Source: Campylorhamphus procurvoides (lineage: Eukaryota > Chordata > Aves > Passeriformes > Dendrocolaptidae). From it: a DNA stretch of 64,000 nt. The notes under the pieces are model-generated. The model had not been told where the DNA came from. It searched no databases and worked only from the letters and a program-made list of their open reading frames with translations. Location: contig WBMV01000300.1 of the NCBI GenBank assembly GCA_013396655.1, positions 565,419 through 629,418 of the forward strand. The letters are read 5' to 3'. A program made the position numbers and the translations under genes. This document shows, piece by piece, positions 25,815 through 36,592 of this stretch (positions are counted from its first letter, which is position 1; each line of letters starts with the position of its first letter).

Positions 25815-28069
25815 AGTTAATAGATCACAATACTTTCACCGTGTTGCTCTATGCAAAATTTATAACTCTGAATCCAGAAAACTAGAATACCAACCCTAGT
25901 ATCTGCTGTAAATGAAGACCCTTACTTTATAAACTTGGACACTTTATGAATTCAATATATCTCAAAAGATCCATTCATTCCCATAACAATAAGATTTACA
26001 GCTCAGACTGTAGTAGTGTGATAAAATCCAACTTAAAATAATATTCAATATCTACTAATCACAACATATTCCTAGACTGACCATCTCAGAGGTACTTTCT
26101 CTTTCCCTTGATATTAACTGTGAGGCACGTAACCCGGAGTAGCCATGGAAGATGTTTATGCTATGTCTGTTAATGTTCGTGTTGTATATTTCTAGGTGGG
26201 AGAGACCATGATTAGTTGTTCATCTTAGTGACATAGAGAGAAGTTGGTAAGAACAAAGTAAATACAGCTACCCCTATAGCCCATTCATGTTAAAACTCTA
26301 TTTCTTGCTTTTCTAGCCTTGAACATTCATTGTTGCATCTCCTGTAGTGTTGAGAGTTACCACTTCTGAACACTGGCTAATTGTATGTGTGACTCATGAT
26401 TTTCCTTTCTCTATCTGAATTCAGAAAAGGCAATGGAGGAACATCAGAATATGCTTTAAGCCTTCATATTGTTCCTTCTTATGTGTGCATATAAATATAT
26501 GTCAGTACTGCTCTGGTAGAATGCTAAATTAGCCATTTTCCTTGTAGAGTAGTGAATTATGCAGGAACCCAACAAAATTTTATACAATATTTTGTATAAA
26601 ATTGATCCTACTTACAGGAAGGTGGTGTTGCAAAAGGATCCAATACTTCAATCAGTGTAGTCTGTACACCAGAAGAAAATCCAGAGTGTGTTCTGTTCCT
26701 GTGATCAATTTTCTTTCTTTAGATACACCTAGGAAATAATGCAGTACTGAGTAACTACAGCTAAATATATAAAAAAAAAAAAAACATAAACCAAATTATT
26801 AGAAATTAAAAAATCTGTTGAGCAATAATTTACTGCAAAGTCCATACTATTATTCATCAACATGCAATTATAGCAGACAAAAGTTTACATTTTGTCTTCA
26901 TTTAATCCTGTAGTACTCAAGTGATTTCAGAGTTCTTCAATCTCAAGGCTGGCAAGTAAAATCAAACAGCTGTTATCATTACACCTAAACAGCCATCTGG
27001 CAGCCTGAGAGAAGAATCATAATGACCACAGTGGGAACTGGTCCAGCCTTCCGAAACAGCACAACCAGCTTTCCATTCAGCATGTAGAGCAGCTGTAGTA
27101 TGCAGAACATGAAATATATACATGAAATAAACAGTCATGTTTATTTTAACATAGAGTTAATTCATATTTTTCATCTTGCAGTAGAAAGAGAAAAAGTAGC
27201 TTCTACTCCTCCTAATACCTATTTATAGATACTTGGCAGAATTCTACAGAAAGTAGAAGAGATTAAGAAGGCATTAATAAGGGCCTGTCTTGGTGTTTCT
27301 TATAATGGGACGAGGTTCAGCTGTATCTTCACATCTAAGCCAGTATTGTCAAGGGCCAGTTAAGTCTCTCTTTATATAACTCAAGTAAAACCCGGACCAC
27401 TCCCAGAACAAAAACAACAAAAACACAAAAAAACCCAAAAAATGAGCAAGAACAAACTACCCCAGAAGTTAAATATCTTTACTTTTCTCAGACCTTTTTC
27501 TTATCTTTTACACTTAGACATTGCTGCATATTAAACCCTACTTCTTGTCATATCTAAATCAGAGATAAATAACAGTTTATGCTGATCTCTTTTCTCAACA
27601 ATGTCATATCTTCCTATCCTCATTCTTCCCATTTCTTAAATTGAATAAACCTGGTTCTAAGTCTTTTTGGATGCTTTTAATATTTAATTTCATTTAATGA
27701 ACTATTGATAATCAGGTACATTACACTGTCCGTTTAGAAAACAGACAACTTGAGCCTGCAAGTTTCACTGCATATTTACCCATTATTCTCCTAAAGATCT
27801 GGAGAGATCTAGCAGATCTTGTTTCAGCAGTTTGATATTCTATCCCTTGTGCCTTTGCCACAGACTATCAACCCAGTAAACAGTTAGAAATCAGTAAGTT
27901 ATGCCTCAAATTCATAAAGGGCCATAGAATCATGACTTTTTGAAGATTTGCCAAAAGATGTCTGCTAGGCATTTTAACACTTCTTGAACTCTGCTGCTCC
28001 TGAAATGAAAGGAGAAAAATACCTGTGTAAGAAAGCAAAAAATCTGGAGCCAACTACACATGTAACAGT

Positions 28070-28650
28070 ATTGTAGGGTAAATATACTGTCCCCGTATTG
28101 TGCAATTTATTGTGATTATTTTAAACCTGAGTCCTGTCTTCTTAAGCAAGATTAGCATCTACTCTATTTCCAAAACTACTAACAATGTTATGCAATAACA
28201 TTACATCCAGTATAGACTTTTACAGAATTACACTATTCTCCCCACCATTTACTGTGGAAAACAGTGACAGAATAAATATTATATCTTTTTAACCCAAAAA
28301 ACTTAGTATACTAACTTTAAACTAATCTTATCTAGACCACAGTCCTGTAGCTTTCTTAAAAGAATGTCATATGATATCATCAAAACTGCAGTTTACTAAA
28401 TTAAAGTTATGTCATATCTCTTCCAAGCCTTACAGCTTCCTGCAATTTTTGAAGAGATAGGACTGACTTGTTCCCTACAAATCTATGCTAGTTGTTCAAT
28501 CTGACCATCTCTTATAGATGCCTAGAATGGACAGTTTGATTATTCCAGGTCCCTCATGGATATTCAGTTAAGAGAACTATCTACTGTTCTTTGGCTATTT
28601 CTTCAGGTCTTACTGTCAGCTCTTTTCTGAGCTTTTGAAATTCCACTATT
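28070..28650 (-). mobile_element. Ancient CR1/L3-like LINE relic (reverse-transcriptase region)
   Basis: A highly diverged minus-strand stretch whose blocks follow the order seen in antisense CR1/L3 polymerase relics. It shows 'gtagctttcttaaaagaatgtcatatg' near 28348, a decayed antisense FSKAF region near 28384-28415, 'gactgacttgttccctacaaatctatgct' near 28461-28490 and a 'ttattccaggtccctcatgg' block near 28540. Every block carries many changes and small indels. This suggests an insertion much older than the CR1 copies ending in intact octamer repeats. Edges are rough, and identification rests on block order rather than percent identity. Confidence 0.45.
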
Positions 28651-28983
28651 CTTAAGTTCTCAAATATGATGTTACTATACATCATGTAAGGATTTTTTTA
28701 TTCATGCATGATTTATAAATCATACAGAAAATATCCTCTGCACAAAATCAAGATTCAAGTGACAGTACTTTGTTTCTCGTTGAGCTAACCTTGCAGTTAG
28801 ATAATTTGTATTCATTTTTCTAAGAGAATGAATGACTTTCTGTGTAATTAATTTGTTCTAATTACTTAAATTGCACGGTAACATTGCTCATCCTAGATTC
28901 CAATACTGGCCCCTGAATTTTCCACCGCTTTCTATACACTACATACCTCACACAAAGTCTAGCAGAACATGAGACAGGTAATT

Positions 28984-29029
28984 AACTGTTTAATTTTTAA
29001 GGTTTTTTTAACTGTTTTATTTTTAAGGT
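28984..29029. repeat. Short tandem duplication, 26-bp period
   Basis: The 20-base unit starting 'aactgttt' occurs at 28984-29003 and again at 29010-29029 with a single mismatch, separated by a short T run. Confidence 0.85.
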
Positions 29030-30259
29030 ACATGGATTTGTCCCACCTGTTCCTCTGATCTTTCAGTTAAGACTTCTTTTAGAAGCATCTTTAATTGTTT
29101 AGCTTGCAGTAATTTTCATGCACAGAATGGATTCTTTTATTTTCCCAGTGTGTTTAAAAAAGGAAAATGTAGTCTGTTATGTTTTTAAATACAACTGATT
29201 TTCAAAACAGATGTTCCAGTTTTGGGACATCTACATTAGATTGCTGGGTCAAGCTCTTTAAATAGAGAGGTATATTCATTAGATTACAGGAAACATTTCA
29301 TTTATAGAAAAGAACACAAATTACAAAACCAGATGAATCTAAGACCACTTGGAGCAACTGCCTCATTTGCCCAGGTTTACCTATCCAACTTACAGGAAAG
29401 AAAACAGAGGGAAGTCTAAGTTAACCGCACATCAACACATGTGCACAAAGACCTGCATGACACAGCCTATCTCTCACTTGATTCTCTTAAAAGACTGAGT
29501 GTTACAGTGAGTGTTATGTTTTCTGGTGTTCCTTTACCCTGCCACAGAAACTGGTGAAGGATGGGGCATTGTTCTGGCTCCTCTTGAATAAATTAATAAA
29601 CTATGTGCTCATCAAAAAATGATTTTATGTGTCTTTTTACCTGTATTTTTCAGTTTCTTTGCTACTCCAGGTGAGTTGCACCCTTTTTTTTCCTCCTCAA
29701 CACCTGGCCCTCTCTAATCTCTAAGCTTAATTCACTTTCTTTAATATTAGGATGGAAACTAGGGACTACAACATTCCACAAACCTCAGTATGAATTGTAT
29801 ACTTCTACTAGACTATCAGCAAAATATATAGTCAATTGCCTAAGAAAAGTTTAACACAGAAAGATAAGTCTGAAACAAATGTACTGCTTAAACAAGGCCT
29901 TGGGATAGTTGCCTCTTTGGCATATGAAAGCAGTGAGAAATATCAGCTATCCCTAGCGAGAAGACTAGTTAACATCTGTATCTCATTTTAAGTACTAGAT
30001 TATTTTTTTTCATAAGACTTTCTCTGGCTTCTCTGCTCTGTAATATCCCATCCTTAACATATAAAATGACCGTAAGAAAAGCAGTTCAGCCCTGTAATTC
30101 TACTGCTTCCATGATAATAGCATCCCAGATAAGGAATATCTATCAAAATAGTGTCAGAACATTATCTGTTTGTTCCAGTCTCCTTTTTTGACTCATTTTT
30201 CTTATCTTCCAGCAGCACATGCCTGGGCTTCTACTCAACACCCCTCACAAAGCTCATAG

Positions 30260-30307
30260 ATAAATAAATCAAATAAATACATAAAACATAAAAAATAAAT
30301 AAAAAAT
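30260..30307. repeat. A-rich (AAATA)n-type low-complexity tract
   Basis: A/T-only sequence dominated by 'aaata' units. It separates AT-rich DNA on the left from the GC-rich block at 30340-30650. Confidence 0.75.
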
Positions 30308-30339
30308 ACACCCTCATACACCCTTTTCCCTTTCCGAGG

Positions 30340-30599
30340 TGGGGCTTATAAAAATCCTTTATTATTTCCTTTTCCATGACAAAACATAAATAAAAAAACA
30401 TTGTGATATCCTAAAAGCCTTCCAGTGAGATAGGGAGGTGAGGTGAGGCAGGACAGGATGGGACAAGACAGGGCAGGGCAGGACAAGGCATATAGGCTCT
30501 GCATCTTGCCAGGAGTAACCACGGACCTGCCACAGGCGTGGGGGGTCAGGCCGGGAGGCAGCAGCTGGCAGGAACATAAGTGGGGTGTCAGGGATGTGG
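30340..30599. other. GC-rich block of unknown origin with a GGACA-type minisatellite
   Basis: This 260-bp block stands out for its GC content. On the minus strand it carries AATAAA-like and TATAA-like sequences (near 30346-30368) and open frames of 124 and 106 codons (30346-30720 and 30362-30682). These owe their length to the repetitive Ser/Cys/Pro-rich stretch and run into the CR1 element, so they are not called genes. At 30433-30490 degenerate copies of a GGACA/GGGCA pentamer form a small minisatellite. It may be the 5' part of the adjoining CR1 or a separate fragment; I could not decide. Confidence 0.45.
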
Positions 30600-32722
30600 G
30601 CAGCTGCACACTCACAGCAAGGAGACACCACAGGAGGGTTGTTGCCATGGCTCTGTGGGGCAGGAGGCCTAGTGACAAGCAATGCACAAAGAGCTGCGGT
30701 ACTTCATGCCATTTTTCCACTGGTAAGGCTTCTCCTCAAGCCTCCGAATTCCCTCAGCCTCCTAAGAGAGTCTATGGACATGATGCAGCACCCACAGAAG
30801 ACGGAGGAGGAGTGGATCACTTAACCCACTTGGACATATGTGAGTTCATGGCCCTGGTGCAAGGCATTCCCAGAGGTGCTCATGGAACTGGCAGGCGTCT
30901 CTGAGAGACTGATGCCTGTCCTTTTTGAAATGTTTGTGATGAGTTGAAGGCAGTTGCTGTCATGCTTCTCTTTAACACAAGCAAAAAGCGAGATCCAAGG
31001 GAATATAGGTTGGTCAGCATTAACTCTGTCCCTGCAAAAGTTGCAGACTAGATATTTGCCGAAGTCTGAGGAGATCAAGCCTGACCAACTTCAGCGCCCT
31101 CTGTAGTGATGTGACTGACAGCTGTGCACATGGAGAAGGCAGTGGATGTTATGCATCTTCATTTTAGCTAGGCCTTTGGCACAGTCTCTGATAGTCTCCT
31201 TATCACAAAAATGTTGAGAAAAGGGCTGGACAAGTGGATTATAATGGAAAATTGGTTTGACTGCCAAGACTCAGAAAGTCAGTGATGAAAAGTCCAGCTA
31301 GCAGCCAGTAGTTTAATGTCTTCATTAACAACCTGGATGACAGGGAGCACTCTCAACAAGCCTGTGAGAACACTGAATTGGAGTAGGCAGTCAATACGTT
31401 GGATGGCAGGGCTGCTACTTAGAGGAACCCGAACATGCCAGAGAAAGGGGCTGAGCAGAAGCTCACCAAAAGCTCACTCAACAAAAGCATGCACAAGGCC
31501 TTGTATCTGGGATGGAAACACCCCAGGCAGCAAGTGGGGGAGCAGGCTGAGGGGACAACTGTCTGGCAAGCAGCTATGTAAAGAAAGACTTGGGGGTCTG
31601 TGTAGACAAGTTGAATATGAGCCAGCAGTTGTGCCCATGTAGAGTAGGTAGACTGCATCCTAGAATGTATTACTAAGATTGTAGGCAGCGTGAAATCCAG
31701 AAAAGTGATCCTTTCCCTGTGATTGGCACTTTTAAGACTCATTGGGAGTACTACACCCATTTCTGGGCTACCTAGGTGTAGCAGGGGACCTGCAGTATCA
31801 GAAATGGAAGAACTCATGCCAGAAATGGGCCTGTGAAGAAAATTGAGAAGCTAGCCAACATGCCTTAAAAACTGAAGCTTTTAGTGTGTTGTAAAGATGG
31901 ATTCCTTGTCTTTTTTCACTTAGTCATCATCTTCTTCCCAAAACCCTCTGAGAAACCTCTTATCTCTCTAGCTAAGCCTTCAAGAATTCGTCCTTGAAGG
32001 TCTCTGTTTATGTTCCCCTATTGTCCTTGGTTAACCCTTTCCCATTGGTTGTTATCCCTGGATTCTTATTGATAGCAGTTTGAATCCCCATAAACCCTTG
32101 AAATACCCCTAGCCATGTTAATAAACTCTCTCTCTGCTTCCTCTCCTGTGGTCTCCATGTGGATCTTTCTGGGGCATCTCGGGGATCGTGCGGGGGAGGG
32201 TGAAGGGGGGAGCACCACCCACCAGCTGTCATACCTAGGACATGAAGGATTTCCGCATACTGAGTGACTCCAGCAAAAGGCCAACAAGACAATCATGGCA
32301 CTAGAAATCATGGTGTATAAGGAGAGGGTGAGAAAAGTGGGCCTGTTCAGCATGGACAAGAGAAAGCTAAGGGGAGACTGTGTTACTATGTACAATAGCT
32401 TCATTGGAAGACATAGAGAAGATGCCTTTAGACACCCATCAGAGGTGCACAGTGATAGGACAAGCCATAACAGATACAAATGGAAACATGAGAACTTTCA
32501 ATTAGATGCTCAGGGAGGGAGGGGCGTGGTATGAGCAAGTACTATGATGGTGATTAGATACGGCAATAGCTTGTTGGGAGAAGCAGTGAAATCCACACTG
32601 GGGCTGTTCAAGACTCCACACAGCCTAGCCATCCTGTTGTCATTATAGCTGTTTTGAGTTGGATGTTGGACTAGGTGGCCTCTGGATGTTCTTTGGGACC
32701 TAAAGAACAACTCAGTGATAAA
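30600..32722 (+). mobile_element. Long CR1 LINE copy interrupted by an LTR
   Basis: This is the longest CR1 in the window (about 1.7 kb without the insert). From left to right there is the region before the polymerase ('aatgcacaaagagctgcggtacttcatgcc', 30681-30710) and a block around 'ccacttggacat' (30828). Next come the palm-adjacent F-S-x-A-F/T-V-S block at 31160-31192 and V-F-I-N-N-L-D-D at 31318-31341. After an LTR-like insert the C-terminal and 3' blocks resume ('tgtataaggagagggtgag' near 32313, 'gttggactaggtggcctctgg' at 32659). The lysine of FSKAF is a TAG stop, and further frameshifts are present. The terminal octamer repeat is absent or decayed. The left edge is approximate, since the CR1 may extend into the GC-rich block before it. 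Confidence 0.85.
31885..32250 (+). mobile_element. LTR-like insertion nested in CR1
   Basis: Sequence unlike CR1 splits the CR1 element. It has LTR features: a TG start near 31885-31891, C/T-rich U3, 'ttgg' CCAAT-like motifs, a weak TATA-like 'cataaacc' near 32089, the poly(A) signal AATAAA at 32120-32125 followed by a CT repeat, and a G-rich downstream region ending somewhere between 32215 and 32300. No gag, pol or env remains, so it looks like a solo LTR. I looked for flanking target duplications next to every TG/CA pair and found none exact, so both edges are estimates. Because it sits inside CR1, it is younger than that copy. Confidence 0.55.
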
Positions 32723-35700
32723 ACCTAAAATTACAGCGAACGTTTACTGAGGGAATAATTGAAAATTTAAAATATTAAAATATATTTGAAAATGTGAAAA
32801 TATTAAAAAATAAATTACATAATATGGCTATTATATATTTTAAATATATGGAAAGCTAAATTCCGTTTCCAATAGGTACTGCAATCTGAAATGGACATAC
32901 ACAGGGTATAGACAGTATTGTGCAAAAAGCAGATGCCAAGTATGTAAAACTGTGCCATTTAATGTTTGAGAATGGTTGCTATATATTGCCTAACAAAAAG
33001 TTACGGAAAAAAAATTGCTTAGATTTCCTAGAAATACTTACTTGGATGATTTCTGACAATTTTTTAAATTAATTTCCAAGCAGATAATTAAGGCAACCTT
33101 CAGATGCATTTCATTTGGTTACTGATGTACCATTTACAGTGTAATACATTTTCAGAGATTTTAAGAAATAAGATGTTCATATTTAATATTGCTATCATTT
33201 TTTGCCTTTTAAAAGATGAAATACATTATTTCATTTTCTACAAGTAGAAATACAGCTCTTTTGTACAGTGTCTGTTATAAAAAACCTGGCATCTTTAGAA
33301 AAATTATTTCCAATGACTATGTTAAAGATAAGAAGTTCACTTCCAATAATATCTATGAGAAAATGGCTGTTAAGAAGCATGAAACCAAAAATAACAGCTT
33401 GCTGCTTGAAAATATGAAATATTTCATTTATGAAGAATCTAACAATAAGTCTTTACCACCGGATATCTGTAAATGTCACACTTTCTGAAAATGTGTCTTT
33501 GATAGTAAGAAGTTAAGAAAACTTAACTCTCAAACTGCCCAAAGAAAAAAATTGCACCACATTTTATACTCTTAGTATGCTATATGTGGCTTTTGGAAGC
33601 CCATATACCTCACATGTTGATACAACGAAAATATATAGATTAGTCTTTAAACAGCATGTATGATATAATTATGAAGCCATAAAGAGTTCACGAACTTTAT
33701 CAACCTTAATGATTCAATTATTTTATGTTATTAATGCTGCCTAAGAAGAAAGTTAGTTAAAGCAATAGCAATTTAATCAATATTTTAAGCATGAAAAATG
33801 CTTGCTACCTGACACCCACAAAAATCTGAACAATGCTTACTTGAAAATACTTAGAAAACACTTACTTCAATAACTAGGTTTCTCTAAAATAAACTTTTAT
33901 GAAAAAGAGAAGGAAAGTGTCTAGCAATTTCTTTCCGTTGTAGTTTTTAAATAAAATCCATATATGACCAAATGAATCAAGAATAATTAATCTACTGAGG
34001 ACAAGATATTTCAAGTACAGTGTTCTCAGCCAGCTTTTAGCTACTGAACCTAGAAGGTATACTAAAATGAAACAAAATTTTATCTTTTAAAAGTTAAGTT
34101 CTTGATTATTGCAAGTTGCAAAGGAGAATATGGAAAACAGCAACTTAAAATACCCTTGAAACTAACAGCACTTTCAAATTGTTAAATTAGACCTTGCTTT
34201 AATCCAACTTTACAGTTTATTATCATGTGTAGTCTTTAATATTCAATAAATTTCAAGGAGCTCTAGCAGAAGGAGAAAATAGGCCTTAGTATATAGAAAA
34301 AAGAGGTACTGCAAATGACAATAAAGAACTTTTTTTTTTAGGTCCAAATGTCTATAAAAACTGGATTACTGTCTAGCTTTCATGTTTTAATGTTCATTAT
34401 ACTGTGTCAACTGAATGTAATTTACACTTTCAATATACTTCTTTTATATGAACTGTGCAACCACTTCAGTACAGTAATATTGTGTCACTAACTTTTCTTT
34501 TCCTCTAAAGATTTTTGGGTGAATTCATTATAGTCAAGGTACCAGATATAAACATCCTGATCTCACTAAGCTACAGTTATTTTATCTTTATTACCCAAGA
34601 CCTTTACACACGAGCAACAGTACATCATGATTTAGTTCACCAAGAGTGACAGGCTATTATTTATGATTTGACAGCATGTCACTGTAGTAGGTATGTTGAC
34701 TATTTAATGGCTTTAGAAAGTCTCTTATGGCCTTCATTAACTCATAAAATTAACTTTCACTGTCCGCTTTCATGAGTACTGATGACAAAATGTAATCTTA
34801 TTACATGAGAGAAAATGTCTAATGATAGTTTCTTAAGTAAAGCATTTTTCTTCAGTGATTTAATTTATAAAGTTTTATCTTGTGTGAATTATATTCAGTG
34901 CTTCAAAGCACATAGTAACCTTTCAGTATTTCTATGGTACTCTTGTGGTGTACTGTACAAACCCTCAGAAGTGACTTATCATCAAACTGTCAAGTATCTA
35001 CTTGATGCATGTCAAAGCCTCACTTTTCAGAACTAGTGAACCTAGACATCTGAGCAGTAAAAAAGCATAGTGAATTTTCACTCTGTATCTCCACTATAAT
35101 GTGTCCATGTATGACCACCTCAGCAAAGTTGTAATAGTCTTGGCAAAGAGCATTCATCTGGACTGAAAGGCTGTCAGCAGCAATATGATGGATGTCAATT
35201 AGAATAAAGTATGTGATGCGAAGACATTTGCCAATTACATGCATTAGAACTCATAATGACTGATGTCACAAATGTAGTTTGGTGATAAATTATCTTAAGG
35301 ACAGTAATTATATTTTTCCATGAGTTGAATATACCCATTTTGAAGTTAAAAAATGAGATCCACATTAAAATTCTCCAGAAAAAACAGAAATGTCAGGGTG
35401 TGTGGTTGCTTGCTGAATGGGTTTTTTTCAAGTTAAACCCAGCTCAAATTTCTAAGAAAAATAAATATTATTCAATTTTTTGTTATTTACTATTTGCAAG
35501 AAAAATAAATGTATGTGCCATTTTCATCAACTGGTGATTTTAAAAGACAATTTGGAAGTGTGTTGAAGAGACAGAAAAATTAATAAGTATTCATAAATAA
35601 GGATTACCAAGAAAATTACATGGACCAAAACACTTAAGACAGGGAGGATGGCATCAAGGATAAGAAAAAATGAGAACAGTGATAGAGGTGGTGGCAGCTG

Positions 35701-35749
35701 CATACAAAGCTACCTTGCAGAATATCCAGTACTGGCAATTTTTAGATCA
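32723..35749. other. AT-rich non-coding DNA, nothing recognised
   Basis: About 3 kb with no gene or clear repeat. Open frames at 33216-33488, 34815-35036 and 35325-35537 are Lys/Asn/Ser/Phe-rich in the way chance frames in AT-rich DNA are. A 13-bp near-tandem 'tttagatcaa' pair lies just before the next CR1 fragment. Confidence 0.5.
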
Positions 35750-35829
35750 ACATTTAGATCAAGATGGTGAGTTTGACTCAATGATCCTTATGGTCCCTTT
35801 CAACTTGAGATATTCTATGGTTCTATGAT
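35750..35829 (+). mobile_element. CR1 LINE 3' terminal stub
   Basis: About 80 bp containing 'tttgactcaatgatccttatggtccctttcaac' and the 3' octamer repeat 'ttctatggttctatgat' at 35813-35829. It is the extreme 3' end of a severely 5'-truncated CR1. Confidence 0.85.
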
Positions 35830-36049
35830 TTAATGATTTCCGAAAGGTTCAAGTGTCCATACCAACACCTCAGCTAAACAACTCAGAACAATTCTAGTCT
35901 GTGTTACCTAGATGATCAGAATTATACTTTTGGCCTAAATGTATATATTCTATTTTACTTTTAAAAGTATCATGCAGTACAATTACAGAAAGCTGTGAAA
36001 AGGCTTCTGTCATGAATACAAGAAGTGTGAAACTTGAAGCAAGGACAAA
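35830..36049. other. AT-rich flank before the LTR
   Basis: Unique-looking AT-rich sequence. The U5 edge of the neighbouring LTR may lie as far left as 36026, where a TG begins. Confidence 0.4.
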
Positions 36050-36271
36050 AAGTATACTTCTCGCTGCTAAGGAAACTTCCCTGTCTGAGGAGGCTCTGGC
36101 AGTGCCACTCCCAGTGCCAGGGGCTGTCACTGCTGGGACAGAGCCCTCCACGGAGCCCACGGTGCCCACTGCATCCCCACACCACACTCGGGCAGCCAGA
36201 CCAGGTTTCCTTACAGGTTCGACCCCAGCCTTCCCACGGCAGCGTCTCGGATGTTTCGTTCCGTAAGGCAA

Positions 36272-36277
36272 TTTATT
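36272..36277 (-). promoter_or_regulatory. LTR poly(A) signal
   Basis: AATAAA on the minus strand, about 85 bp downstream of the LTR TATA box, the spacing expected for the R region of a retroviral LTR. Confidence 0.7.
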
Positions 36278-36352
36278 GGCGCTGCAGTAACACAGAAGCA
36301 TCTCGGGCCGGTGCCTCCCAGGAGGGAGCCACTCAGCAAAGATTTACCCCTG

Positions 36353-36364
36353 GGCTTTTTATCC
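36353..36364 (-). promoter_or_regulatory. LTR TATA box
   Basis: 'gataaaaagccc' on the minus strand within the GC-rich U3. Its position relative to the poly(A) signal supports an LTR promoter firing leftwards. Confidence 0.65.
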
Positions 36365-36583
36365 CCTCACAGTCCAAGCTCGCCAAGTCTCGCTCTTCCT
36401 CCCGAGTCCTCAGCTCCGGCTGTGTCTCTCAACCTCACCCACAGGTCCCGGGCCCTTTGTCATGCAAAGGGTCGGCAATTCCCGGCCTCGTGTCTTGTCT
36501 CGGGCTCTCCCCACCTGAGTTCAACCTGCAGCTCGCCCTGCAGCTGCACCCCGAGCTACCTGCACCAAATGTACTCCTCAACA

Positions 36584-36592
36584 CTCCCCCTT
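36584..36592 (-). other. Polypurine tract beside the LTR
   Basis: 'aagggggag' on the minus strand directly abuts the TG edge of the LTR. In retroviruses this tract primes plus-strand DNA synthesis and marks the 3' LTR, so internal viral sequence is expected to the right on the plus strand. Confidence 0.55.

Larger units (their letters stand above)
18796..28069. other. AT-rich non-coding DNA with simple repeats
   Basis: More than 9 kb of AT-rich sequence with no gene. It contains a T/G-rich tract (22101-22163), a short (TA)n run (22323-22338), poly(A) runs (25378-25393, 26771-26784) and an 18-base poly(T) run (25797-25814). Open frames of 60-87 codons (for example 19642-19866, 22002-22265, 25325-25540) overlap low-complexity sequence or lack any motif. 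Segments around 26,100-26,300 and 27,000-27,110 are less AT-biased, but I recognise nothing in them. Confidence 0.5.
28651..30339. other. AT-rich DNA with a 26-bp tandem duplication
   Basis: No gene. A 26-bp period duplication sits at 28984-29029. An LTR-like tail ('aataaattaataaac') near 29588-29602 was noted but has no supporting structure. The right end becomes A-rich with AAATA repeats (30260-30307). Confidence 0.5.
36050..36583 (-). mobile_element. GC-rich retroviral LTR, minus strand
   Basis: Read on the minus strand this is a well-formed LTR. The U3 edge is TGTTGAGG at 36583-36576. A GC-rich U3 follows, then a TATA box 'gataaaaagccc' (plus 36353-36364), R, a poly(A) signal AATAAA (plus 36272-36277) about 85 bp downstream, and a GC-rich U5. 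The base immediately outside the U3 edge begins a purine run on the minus strand (plus 36584-36592), as expected of a polypurine tract preceding a 3' LTR. The U5 edge is not certain (36026-36070). Open frames of 214 and 121 codons (plus) and 135 codons (minus) across this block are incidental to the GC-rich sequence. The family was not identified. Confidence 0.75.

Noticed and set aside
29500..29620. Possible LTR tail with AATAAA signals
   Set aside because: No TG/CA edges, TATA box or target duplication could be paired with it.
31316..31817. Open frames on both strands (108 and 132 codons)
   Set aside because: Both overlap the decayed CR1 polymerase and match neither its frame nor any other family.
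35894..36301. 135-codon minus-strand open frame over the LTR R-U5 region
   Set aside because: It starts inside R, runs out of the LTR into AT-rich flank and shows no viral or host motif. It is treated as chance.
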